Notes under the pieces: model-generated
The model's input: only the letters and a program-made list of their open reading frames with translations
What the model was told of the DNA's origin: nothing
Databases searched by the model: none
Source of the DNA: Fidelibacterota bacterium
Lineage (GTDB): Bacteria > Fidelibacterota > UBA2242
Assembly: GCA_016936335.1 (NCBI GenBank)
Contig: JAFGXZ010000349.1
Location: forward strand, 1-9,150
Length of the DNA stretch: 9,150 nt
Direction: 5' to 3'
Made by a program: the position numbers and the translations under genes
In this document: one piece after another, positions 1 through 6,697 of the stretch
Position numbering within the stretch: position 1 is the stretch's first letter
How the letters are laid out: every line of letters begins with the position of its first letter

Positions 1-422
1 ATTGTTTTCCTTAACTTAGATGTATATAATTTATAGAACTGTTCCTGAATTTCGTCACGCACCCGTCGGTAAACTCCCAGGATTTGATCTTTTGTCCCTG
101 TCGCTTCAGCCGGATCATCAAACCCGATATGTAACTGATTTTTAACCTTACCCAGGAATACAGGGCAGGTTTCTTTAGCACCACCGCAAACTGTAATTAC
201 ATAATCAAAGTCTTTATTTAAGAATTGATTTACAGATTTTGGAAAGTTTTTCGAAAGATTTATACCAACTTCGTTCATTACAGTGATGGTGTTTGGATTA
301 ACGTGGCTTGCCGGATTTGTACCTGCTGAAAAAACTTCGAGAGAGGAATCGAAAGACTTAAGAAAACCTTCTGCCATCTGGCTGCGGCATGAATTCCCAG
401 TACATAGAATAAGAATCTTCAT
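1..422 (-). CDS. arsC: Thioredoxin-coupled arsenate reductase ArsC (LMW phosphatase fold), 3' end cut by window edge
   Basis: Reduces arsenate to arsenite in the cytoplasm so that it can be exported. The visible 140 codons begin MKILILCTGNSCRSQMAEG, which is the low-molecular-weight phosphatase P-loop CX5R (Cys7 to Arg13) in the form typical of the Staphylococcus aureus pI258-type ArsC. The other two redox cysteines are Cys79 and Cys86, in TVCGGAKETCP, with the family's six-residue spacing. The general-acid loop GFDDPA (100-105) and the helix RRVRDEI (119-125) follow. This cysteine triad separates it from the glutaredoxin-coupled ArsC family and from plain tyrosine phosphatases. The family usually has about 130-140 residues, so only the last few codons should be missing. 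Its ATG overlaps the stop codon of the permease by one base (TAATG), which implies translational coupling as the third gene of the arsR operon. There is no stop codon inside the window. Confidence 0.95.
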   Translation of the reverse strand, partial: MKILILCTGNSCRSQMAEGFLKSFDSSLEVFSAGTNPASHVNPNTITVMNEVGINLSKNFPKSVNQFLNKDFDYVITVCGGAKETCPVFLGKVKNQLHIGFDDPAEATGTKDQILGVYRRVRDEIQEQFYKLYTSKLRKT

Positions 423-1723
423 TAAAATATTACTCCATATATCAGTCCTGATATCGTCGCCATGATGATGACCAGAATGACATAAATAATGGTTTTTTGT
501 GATCCAATGACACTTCTGATAACCAGCATATTGGGCAACGACAATGCCGGACCGGCTAAGAGCAGAGACAGTGCCGGACCTTTGCCCATTCCACTGGCGA
601 TAAGTCCCTGAACAATCGGAACTTCGGTCAATGTCGCAAAATACATAAAAGCGCCGGCGATTGATGCGAAAAAATTTGAAAAGAGTGAATTTCCGCCGAC
701 CAAAGAAGCAATCCATCTGTTTGGAATGATTCCCTGTCCGTTATCAGGTCCACCCAGAAGAAAACCGGCGATTAAAACCCCGATCGCCAGCAACGGCAGT
801 ATCTGCTTTGCGAAATTCCAGCTGGAATTCATCCACTCAGATGGTTCACCTTTGTTAATGGATAGCAAAATGCTTAGTCCGAAAATGGCTGCAACAAATG
901 CAATCACTGGTCTCGCTGGAAAAAGAAACGCCAGTACCAACACCGGGACTGCTACCAGGAAGACCTGAAGCGATTTGATTTTAACGATTATAATCAGCGA
1001 AAAGATGAGTCCGATTCCGAAAAACCCGGTTATCAGCCATTTTTTCGCATAAATAAAATGCCACACGCCATTGTCAGTGTCCGGTCGTCCCCAATTCATA
1101 AAAATGAGGATCAATACCAACAGGAAAAAATGAACCGCAGTTTGCCATATCGGACGAGATTCCTCTGATTCTGGTATTTCTGATTGGGCTTCGGCTTTGG
1201 CCTGTTCTTCTTTACGGTAGATCAGGTGCATTGTATAGCCGATCACTATGCTGAATAAAACTGCGCCGACAACCCGGGCAATGCCCAATTCTGTTCCGAG
1301 AATTCTTGCTGTCAGAATGATTGCCAGGATATTGATGGCCGGACCGCTGTACAGAAAAGCAATTGCCGGCCCAAGTCCTGCGCCGCGTTTATAGATTCCG
1401 GAAAAAAGGGGTAGAACAGTGCATGAGCAAACAGCTAGAATAGTACCCGAGACAGAAGCAACGGCATAAGCAACCCATTTTTTAGCGGAGGCGCCAAGGT
1501 ATTTGATGACAGCATTTTGACTGATAAATACTGAAATAACTCCGGCAATAAAAAATGCCGGGACAAGACAAAGCAATACGTGTTCCCGGGCATACCATTT
1601 TAACAGGCGGAGAGACTCATACAATGCAACTATAAATCGGGAATTTCCAATTGGCAGATAAAAAACTGCCAGAAAAATAGCAACAATTATGATGAGTTTT
1701 TTATATTCTTCTTTCCAGTTCAT
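422..1723 (-). CDS. ArsP_1/DUF318-family permease (metalloid or organoarsenical efflux)
   Basis: A 433-residue polytopic inner-membrane protein of the ArsP_1 (DUF318, YraQ-like) permease family, whose characterised members export trivalent organoarsenicals. The two halves carry the family's repeated motif: GLGPAIAFLYSGPAINILA at about 116-134 and GKGPALSLLLAGPALSLPN at about 380-398. In each case a helix with a conserved acidic or cysteine element comes before it: AVCSCTVLPLF (97-107), and TLTEVPIVQG (364-373). About ten hydrophobic segments are visible. They are split by a charged, glutamate-rich cytoplasmic loop (about 171-190), so the layout is two bundles. The Cys99-Ser-Cys101 pair lies in a membrane segment and could bind a thiophilic metalloid. 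Placement between arsR and arsC implies arsenic efflux, the position often held by Acr3 or ArsB. Whether it moves inorganic arsenite, methylarsenite or another metal cannot be read from sequence. Its start is preceded by only a weak ribosome site (CGGGAA) in the 14-bp gap after arsR. Confidence 0.92.
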   Translation of the reverse strand: MNWKEEYKKLIIIVAIFLAVFYLPIGNSRFIVALYESLRLLKWYAREHVLLCLVPAFFIAGVISVFISQNAVIKYLGASAKKWVAYAVASVSGTILAVCSCTVLPLFSGIYKRGAGLGPAIAFLYSGPAINILAIILTARILGTELGIARVVGAVLFSIVIGYTMHLIYRKEEQAKAEAQSEIPESEESRPIWQTAVHFFLLVLILIFMNWGRPDTDNGVWHFIYAKKWLITGFFGIGLIFSLIIIVKIKSLQVFLVAVPVLVLAFLFPARPVIAFVAAIFGLSILLSINKGEPSEWMNSSWNFAKQILPLLAIGVLIAGFLLGGPDNGQGIIPNRWIASLVGGNSLFSNFFASIAGAFMYFATLTEVPIVQGLIASGMGKGPALSLLLAGPALSLPNMLVIRSVIGSQKTIIYVILVIIMATISGLIYGVIF

Positions 1724-1737
1724 TATTGTTTCCCGTA

Positions 1738-2073
1738 TTAGTTACCACAAAGATTAACCCGGTCGATTGTTTTCAAATGCTCGGCGTCGGATTTTATTGG
1801 ATCAGCATTATCGAGCCACGCTGAGACGATAGGGAGGAGTCCGCAAGCTTTACCTTCCGGTTTTAAAGTATAATTCACCCATTTCGCGTCTTTTTGATCA
1901 CTGATGAATCCGGCATTCCGTAAAATTGAAAGATGTTTGGATACGGTTGATGTTGCCAATCTTAATGCCTCGGTTATTTCACAGACGCACAGCGGTTTGA
2001 TTTCCAGCATTTTCAGAATTCTAAGACGATTTGGATCAGACAGTGCTTTGAATAGTTTGGTTATTTCTCTCAT
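1738..2073 (-). CDS. arsR: ArsR/SmtB-family metalloid-responsive repressor
   Basis: A 111-residue winged helix-turn-helix repressor, the usual family length. The N-terminus ITKLFKALSDPNRLRILKML (4-23) is the classic ArsR dimer and first-helix signature. PLCVCEITEAL (27-37) holds the Cys29-X-Cys31 metal-binding pair of the alpha-3-type site. The recognition helix is LATSTVSKHLSILRNAGFI (39-57), followed by the wing (KWVNYTLKPEG, 64-74). Additional cysteines at 77 and 109 could supply the third thiol ligand for As(III). In known family members, metalloid binding releases the protein from the operator and induces the operon. It is the first gene of the operon and is followed after 14 bp by the permease. 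Its ATG has a strong ribosome site (GAGAGGAAC before ATG), and a near-perfect palindrome lies about 25-45 bp upstream, consistent with autoregulation. Confidence 0.96.
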   Translation of the reverse strand: MREITKLFKALSDPNRLRILKMLEIKPLCVCEITEALRLATSTVSKHLSILRNAGFISDQKDAKWVNYTLKPEGKACGLLPIVSAWLDNADPIKSDAEHLKTIDRVNLCGN

Positions 2074-2095
2074 GTTCCTCTCGATTTGTAACTAT

Positions 2096-2117
2096 CATTT
2101 CGACAATTGGCGAAATG
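2096..2117 (-). promoter_or_regulatory. Candidate ArsR operator (22-bp near-perfect palindrome)
   Basis: The outer arms CATTTCG (2096-2102) and CGAAATG (2111-2117) are exact reverse complements. They enclose CAATTG, itself palindromic, with a single mismatched pair (positions 2103 and 2110), so 20 of 22 positions are symmetric. It sits in the arsR leader 23 bp before the start codon, where ArsR-family dimers normally bind. That ArsR binds here is inferred from position and symmetry; ArsR operators vary too much in sequence to match against a consensus. Confidence 0.75.
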
Positions 2118-2143
2118 TAAAAAGATTATAGTTGTAATGCAAA
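2112..2143 (-). promoter_or_regulatory. Candidate promoter of the ars operon
   Basis: Read on the minus strand, TTTG (2143-2140) is followed after 20 bp by TACATTTC (2119-2112). This fits the Bacteroidota promoter pattern TTTG, 19-21 bp, TAnnTTTG with one mismatch. The downstream element overlaps the first arm of the palindrome, so a bound repressor would block RNA polymerase. A TATAAT at 2130-2125 is an alternative -10 box, but it has no good -35 partner. The call is inferred from pattern and position. Confidence 0.4.
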
Positions 2144-2156
2144 TATATTTTTAAAT

Positions 2157-2186
2157 AAAAAAAATTGCGGAAGAATTTCTCCCGCA
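2157..2186 (-). terminator. Intrinsic terminator after the outer-membrane receptor gene
   Basis: On the minus strand, TGCGGGAGA pairs with TCTTCCGCA (stem 2186-2166, nine pairs including one G-T, three-base loop). It is followed two bases later by eight consecutive T (2164-2157). The stem begins 27 bp after the receptor stop codon. The T-run is only on this side, so the terminator works for the minus strand. It separates the receptor transcript from the arsR promoter downstream. Confidence 0.88.
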
Positions 2187-2212
2187 TTTATTAAAAGTCA
2201 AATTTTAACAGA

Positions 2213-4684
2213 TCATTCGAAACCGCTGCCACCATTTTCTTCTTCAAAATCACCATTATCCGAATCACCTTTGCGTTCCCGCTCAGTTTTGTAATTATTA
2301 ATATTATAAGTCAGGGTAAAGGATAACATTCGTGGTTGACGTTCGAATTTCATATAAGAATAAAAATTGGGACCTTCATTTTTATGAAAATGTGCAGCCG
2401 TTCCGAATAAATCCCGGATTTGCATTGTTGCTGAAAATTTGCGATTTAAAAAATCCTGTTTAAATGCCAGGTTTGTGAAAAACATATCGCCATTTTTTCC
2501 TTGAGCGCTTACTGTTGCACTGCGATAATTCCCACTGAATTGAATTCGTGTTGATTTGCCAAGACGAAATGTATTATTAACTCTGGCTCCCCAATTAAAA
2601 CTGCTTTCATCGAATGGTTCACCATAGAGAACACCCTTGACTCGATAGTTATAAATGTTTCCCATGAGATTTAAATTCCACCATTGAACCGGAAAAAGTG
2701 TGAGCATGGTTTCAGTCCCAAATGAGTAATCCTTACCAATATTATCATATGTATGAAGAATAATATCATCGTATTGCTTATATAGAGTCTGGACTCTTTC
2801 AATTTTATTATTGGTCACTCTGTAATAGGCTTCAACTGAAAACAGAGATTTTCCAAAGGTTTTCTGATATCCCGATTCATATGAGTCAATATATTCAGGT
2901 TTCAGATCCGGATTTCCTCGACGGACATTATAGGCATCCATATAAGTAATAAAGGGTTCGAGGTACCAGCCACGGACACGTTCAATACGTCGGGTGTAAC
3001 TTGCCATAATTTGTTGGCCATTGTTAAAGGAATAGGAGGTATGTAAGGTTGGATAAAAGTCCCAATCTTTGAAGTAAAAACTGCTGTCTGAACCCGTTAA
3101 ATCAATAAATTGATATGTATATTCTCCACGAACTCCAGCTTGATAACCGAAATTACCTATTTTTCCTGCATATAGTAGGTAAGTTGATTGAATTGCGCGT
3201 GTATATTCTGTTGCTTGTGAATAGTTTAAATCGGGGATATATGCATTACTATCGGCATTCCAGTAATCCATTGTGTTACTATCTTCTGAAAGACTATATC
3301 TTGATTGATATCCGGCCTCAATTTTATCATCACCATTGATTGGAAGAACGTAATCAAGGTTATAACGTAACCTGTTACCAGGCCCGGATTCAGCCGATCG
3401 TTGACCAAAGTTAATAACTCCATTTTCATCGAGTTGTTCACTTAATGATTCTTCGTCCATATTACGGCGACTTAAGTCGATCTGTGTGCTTAATTCGTGT
3501 CCTTCTTTTTTAAATTTGTGGCGGTAATCCAGATTCACAGAATAAAAATCACCACTGCGTTCTGATTCACTTTTACTGGTGTATTGGAGTGTATCGTTTC
3601 CGGGATCAGTCCATAATAAGTAATCGTTCTCAGAATTACGTCCATGACCACGTCCTCCATATCTGAAACTGAAACGTAAGAGGTCAGCCTCACTAAGATT
3701 CATGTCAATTCCACCTCGAAGACCCATGGAATTTCCACCCCATTCAGAATCGCCATATGTGTTATTATATGAAGTTGTGTCAGAATAATAGGTTCGTTTC
3801 TTACTTGTAAAATTACCGGGCATATTACGATAGCCATAGTCGGCTCCAATGAAATAGCCAATTTTTTTCTTTTGAATGTTAATCAGAAAATCCCCACCAT
3901 AATTCCCAAAAGTTCCAGTGCTCACATTCACTAATCCGGCGATTCCGGATTTATCTGATTTTTTTGTAATGATATTGATAATTCCCGCGACACCATCAGG
4001 ATCATATTTTGCGGAAGGATTGGTAACGATTTCTATATTTTCTATGGAACTTGCCGGAATTGTCTGAAGGGCATCATTGGGATCCAGAACTGAAGGCCTT
4101 CCGTCAATCAGCAGGTTAAAACTACCACTGCCGCGCAGGCTGACGTTGCCTTCGATATCGACACTGACGGAAGGAACATTTTCAAGCACATCCACTGCAG
4201 TACCGGAGAGGGAAGTAAATTGTTTACTGACATTGATGACTTTTTTATCGATCTGAAATTCAATAATTGGTTTTTCGCCGAATACCTCGACACTTTTCAT
4301 CGCCAAAATGTCAGGGGTAATGTCGATTCGGCCTAGATTAATTTCATTTTTGTTCGGTCGGAGTAAAATAGTATCGATAGTGAATGCATCAAATCCGATG
4401 AATTTAATTTCCAGTATATACATTCCCGGTCGAAGATCGGTTAAATGAAAAAATCCCTCGACATCAGTAATTGTACCGGTAACCTGCTCCTGTGTACGTT
4501 TACTATAGAGTACAACATTGGCGTATTCAACCGGTTTGTCATTTTTTGAATCGAAAACGAATCCCTTAATCCAGCCGGTGTTGATGGGATTGCCTGGATT
4601 TGGCTGGGCTTGAACTTCTATGAGGCAACTGATCCATGAGAACAGCAGTAATAAGATGAGAGTATGGTTGTCACGGTTTTTCAT
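2213..4684 (-). CDS. TonB-dependent-receptor-like outer membrane beta-barrel protein with carboxypeptidase-regulatory-like domain
   Basis: An 823-residue outer-membrane protein. A signal peptide with hydrophobic core LILLLLFSWISCLI (9-22) ends at a likely VQA cleavage site (residue 26). A carboxypeptidase-regulatory-like beta-sandwich follows (about 38-120: GWIKGFVFDSKNDKPVEYA, with TDVEGFFHLTDLRPGMY). The plug is at about 140-240 (VDVLENVPSVSVDIEGNVSL, LLIDGRP, IENIEIVTNPSAKYDPDG). The rest is a barrel of alternating aromatic strands, including the family motif RRGNPDLKPEYIDSYESGY (588-606 region). This matches the 'outer membrane beta-barrel family' branch of TonB-dependent receptors, common in the Bacteroidota and of mostly unknown substrate. 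There is no SusD-like partner, so it is not a Sus-type glycan pair. After the last strand (MLSFTLTYNIN) it carries an extra tail of about 25 charged, Asp/Glu/Gly-rich residues instead of ending in an aromatic. The start is supported by AAGGAA four bases upstream. It is a single-gene transcript. The ligand is unknown. Confidence 0.94.
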   Translation of the reverse strand: MKNRDNHTLILLLLFSWISCLIEVQAQPNPGNPINTGWIKGFVFDSKNDKPVEYANVVLYSKRTQEQVTGTITDVEGFFHLTDLRPGMYILEIKFIGFDAFTIDTILLRPNKNEINLGRIDITPDILAMKSVEVFGEKPIIEFQIDKKVINVSKQFTSLSGTAVDVLENVPSVSVDIEGNVSLRGSGSFNLLIDGRPSVLDPNDALQTIPASSIENIEIVTNPSAKYDPDGVAGIINIITKKSDKSGIAGLVNVSTGTFGNYGGDFLINIQKKKIGYFIGADYGYRNMPGNFTSKKRTYYSDTTSYNNTYGDSEWGGNSMGLRGGIDMNLSEADLLRFSFRYGGRGHGRNSENDYLLWTDPGNDTLQYTSKSESERSGDFYSVNLDYRHKFKKEGHELSTQIDLSRRNMDEESLSEQLDENGVINFGQRSAESGPGNRLRYNLDYVLPINGDDKIEAGYQSRYSLSEDSNTMDYWNADSNAYIPDLNYSQATEYTRAIQSTYLLYAGKIGNFGYQAGVRGEYTYQFIDLTGSDSSFYFKDWDFYPTLHTSYSFNNGQQIMASYTRRIERVRGWYLEPFITYMDAYNVRRGNPDLKPEYIDSYESGYQKTFGKSLFSVEAYYRVTNNKIERVQTLYKQYDDIILHTYDNIGKDYSFGTETMLTLFPVQWWNLNLMGNIYNYRVKGVLYGEPFDESSFNWGARVNNTFRLGKSTRIQFSGNYRSATVSAQGKNGDMFFTNLAFKQDFLNRKFSATMQIRDLFGTAAHFHKNEGPNFYSYMKFERQPRMLSFTLTYNINNYKTERERKGDSDNGDFEEENGGSGFE

Positions 4685-4995
4685 ACATTTCCTTTTTTAA
4701 TCTGAATATACAATCTGCCAATTGCGGACGGGCGCTAATCTACAAAAAAAATCTGAATCAGGATATATTTTACTTTTTATCAATAATCTTAATTGTAATT
4801 AAAAACCATTAGATGAATGTTACCCTAAAAAGGTTAAAAAAATAATCAGAGTAAAAATGTCAATTATTTTGGTAAATAAATTATTAGAAAATATTGTTAA
4901 AATTTGTTAGTTTTGTGACATTACTAATGAATTGGTCTACAGAAAATAAAACAATAGAATCGGATCGGGAGCTGATTTATCAATAGGAGAGCTAC
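4685..4995. other. Intergenic region between divergent genes
   Basis: This 311-bp AT-rich stretch separates the minus-strand receptor from the plus-strand glycosyltransferase and must hold both start regions. The receptor ribosome site (AAGGAA on the minus strand, 4694-4689) and the glycosyltransferase ribosome site (AGGAG, 4985-4989) are clear. A Bacteroidota-type -7 element is present for the plus strand at 4908-4915. I see no convincing promoter for the minus strand, no small gene with a ribosome site, no structured RNA and no long repeat. Confidence 0.6.
4908..4915 (+). promoter_or_regulatory. Possible -7 promoter element for the glycosyltransferase gene
   Basis: TAGTTTTG is an exact match to the Bacteroidota -7 consensus TAnnTTTG. 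It would give a 5' leader of roughly 75 bases before the ATG at 4996. There is no TTG at the expected 19-21 bp upstream; the nearest, at 4894-4896, is too close. In DNA this AT-rich a chance match is possible. Confidence 0.35.
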
Positions 4996-6564
4996 ATGAC
5001 AGACGAATGTGTAAAAACGACGTTCAGTGTTATTTTACATATCCCTGAAATATCAGATGACAATTTCAGCGGACTATCAAGATTGTTTGATTCCGTGATT
5101 AACCAGGGTTTGGATGTACAGGAGATTGTGATACTGAACTCTCAAAAAAACATTTTACCAGAATTTGACATAAAATCGAGCAAAATAACAGTCATTAATT
5201 ATGACAAGAAAACCTTAGCAGGTATTTTAAATAGCTGTGTCGAAGCGATTTTCAGCAGTCATATCGTTTATATTGACAATAATCATGCAAACATTGAGCT
5301 GAAGCGGTCTTATCTTGAAACTATCGATATTGCGGTTGCGAAATATGCGAATTTAGGTATGCTTTACGCTGATTATGATCTCATTGAAAACGGAGAAAAG
5401 AAAGAGACCCGGTTACTGAAACATCATCATGGACGCCTCAGAGATAATCAGGATTATGGGCGAGTGTTTCTGTTTTCAAAGAAAGCATTGGCTGGTATTG
5501 GAAATTTTGACGAGTCTGTGAAATACAATCTGATGTACGATACTCGTCTGAAATTGTCGGAGAAATACGAGATAGTACATATTTCAAACAAATATTCCGG
5601 TTCACTTTACACTGTTGTTGCCCAGGGTAAAAAACATAACGTTTTTGATTATCTCCTCGCCGGAAAGGACATTCAACAGGAAGCGGAAAAGATATTGACG
5701 GATCATCTGAAACGAATAGGTGCATATCTAAAACCGAATTTTAATTATCATAAAAGACCCGATATTGGGAAAAATTACGATTTGATTGCTTCAATTGTCA
5801 TACCTGTGAATAATCGTCCAGAGTTTATTGAATCCGCATTAACGTCAGTATTTAATCAAACCGAGAAAAAGATTGAAGTGATTATTGTTGTAAATGGCGG
5901 TTTACAGGACCCAACAGTCAAAGAAGTTAATAAATACCTTCCAGGAGGTATATATTTTGATGAATCACATCCGACTGTCAGACTTGTTGTATCCGATATA
6001 AATAATATTGGATTATCGCTGAATCTGGGGATTAAACAGGCGAAAGGGCAATATTATATTCAATTGGACAGTGATGATCGTTTGAAACCCGATGCAGTTG
6101 AGAAGACAGTATCTTTATTTGAATCTGACCCGGAAATCGGTATCGTCATCGGTTCCTATGAAGTCTGGCAAAAGAAAGATAATGGTGAGTTTATTCGGAT
6201 GGAAGAAATCCCGGTTGTTACGCATGCTGAGTGGACCGATGACAATGGTCGTAATAATCTCTTTCACATCAATGGCGCCGGTGCGCCGCGTTGTATACCA
6301 ATCAGTATTATTAAAGAGATGGGTTACTTCGGTATCAATGATGAACCTTACGCCCGGAATTATGGTGAAGATTATGACCTGGTGATGAAAATCAGTGAAA
6401 AATATAAAGTCGGTCGAATTTATGACCCGATTTATGAAGTTGTCCGACATTCAGGCGGAACCGATCACAGTATCGATCAGGTGACGATTGACCGTAACGA
6501 TGAGGCTAAAGACTACATGCGTTTGTTGGCCATTCAACGGAGAATCCAACTCTGCAATAGTTGA
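4996..6564 (+). CDS. Family 2 glycosyltransferase with two GT-A-like halves
   Basis: A 522-residue soluble protein with no signal peptide or membrane segment. The C-terminal half (about 262-490) is a canonical inverting GT2 domain. It has the nucleotide-binding strand ASIVIPVNNRPEFIESALTS (265-284) with VFNQTEKKIEVIIVVNGG, the DxD-type metal and UDP-sugar motif QLDSDD (356-361), and the acceptor-side motif NYGEDYDLVMKI (455-466), where Glu458-Asp459 holds the catalytic base position. The N-terminal half (about 8-240) follows the same plan (FSVILHIPEI, QEIVILNS, VYIDNNH, then GNFDESVKYNLMYDTRLKLS at 169-188). However, its DxD position reads IDNN (93-96) and no clear catalytic ED is seen, so it looks like a degenerate duplicate, perhaps for acceptor binding. 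The donor and acceptor sugars cannot be inferred. The start has a good ribosome site, AGGAG, six bases upstream. It is co-directional with the kinase and SpoIID/LytB genes, but a 133-bp gap leaves it unclear whether they share a transcript. Confidence 0.92.
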   Translation: MTDECVKTTFSVILHIPEISDDNFSGLSRLFDSVINQGLDVQEIVILNSQKNILPEFDIKSSKITVINYDKKTLAGILNSCVEAIFSSHIVYIDNNHANIELKRSYLETIDIAVAKYANLGMLYADYDLIENGEKKETRLLKHHHGRLRDNQDYGRVFLFSKKALAGIGNFDESVKYNLMYDTRLKLSEKYEIVHISNKYSGSLYTVVAQGKKHNVFDYLLAGKDIQQEAEKILTDHLKRIGAYLKPNFNYHKRPDIGKNYDLIASIVIPVNNRPEFIESALTSVFNQTEKKIEVIIVVNGGLQDPTVKEVNKYLPGGIYFDESHPTVRLVVSDINNIGLSLNLGIKQAKGQYYIQLDSDDRLKPDAVEKTVSLFESDPEIGIVIGSYEVWQKKDNGEFIRMEEIPVVTHAEWTDDNGRNNLFHINGAGAPRCIPISIIKEMGYFGINDEPYARNYGEDYDLVMKISEKYKVGRIYDPIYEVVRHSGGTDHSIDQVTIDRNDEAKDYMRLLAIQRRIQLCNS

Positions 6565-6610
6565 TACGAACGAAAAAATAAAAGACAAAACTATTGTTAA
6601 TAAGCCGATT

Positions 6611-6641
6611 TTTGGGAATAATTATTTAGCCAAATATTTTT
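6611..6641 (+). terminator. Weak terminator-like hairpin after the glycosyltransferase gene
   Basis: TTTGG (6611-6615) pairs with CCAAA (6630-6634) around the palindrome AATAATTATT (6617-6626), and a T-rich run (TATTTTT) follows. The stem is AT-rich and interrupted, so it may be only a partial terminator or none. If real, it would lower read-through from the glycosyltransferase into the kinase gene. Confidence 0.3.
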
Positions 6642-6668
6642 GAGATTAACTATTAAAAGTAAAACGCT

Positions 6669-6676
6669 TATATTTG
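6669..6676 (+). promoter_or_regulatory. Possible -7 promoter element for the kinase-SpoIID/LytB pair
   Basis: TATATTTG exactly matches the Bacteroidota -7 consensus TAnnTTTG. It would place the transcript start about 15-20 bases before the ATG at 6698. The nearest upstream TTG (6640-6642) is 26 bp away, longer than the usual 19-21, so the upstream element is poor. Its position right after a terminator-like hairpin favours a separate promoter for the two downstream genes, but this is inference. Confidence 0.35.
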
Positions 6677-6697
6677 ATTTAATTGAAAGCAGGGGAA

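Noticed and set aside
283..968. Plus-strand open frames of 60 and 80 codons (283-465 and 726-968)
   Set aside because: They lie wholly or mainly antisense to arsC and the permease, whose protein motifs are unmistakable, and they have no ribosome site or recognisable protein features.
1904..2131. Plus-strand 75-codon open frame over arsR and its leader
   Set aside because: It is the antisense shadow of the well-supported arsR gene, with no ribosome site and no family resemblance.
3115..4293. Open frames of 61-74 codons inside the outer-membrane receptor gene on both strands
   Set aside because: All overlap the 823-codon receptor frame, which carries continuous plug and barrel motifs, and they are short and low in complexity.
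4671..4688. Five-codon minus-strand mini-frame starting at an ATG four bases before the receptor start, a possible leader peptide
   Set aside because: The ribosome site directly abuts that ATG, leaving no spacing for initiation, and the encoded peptide (MYEKP) shows no attenuator-like pattern.
4790..4860. Possible riboswitch or structured leader in the intergenic region around TTACCCTAAAAAGGTTAA
   Set aside because: The repeat is short and imperfect, it lies upstream of the likely transcript start, and no known riboswitch core is recognisable.
5438..6450. Open frames of 95-111 codons overlapping the glycosyltransferase
   Set aside because: The glycosyltransferase frame is continuous, with motifs in both halves; these are alternative-frame shadows.
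6555..6596. Inverted repeat CAATAGTT / AACTATTG spanning the glycosyltransferase stop codon, a possible terminator
   Set aside because: The arms are AT-rich, the loop is 26 bases long and no T-run follows, so it is not a convincing intrinsic terminator.
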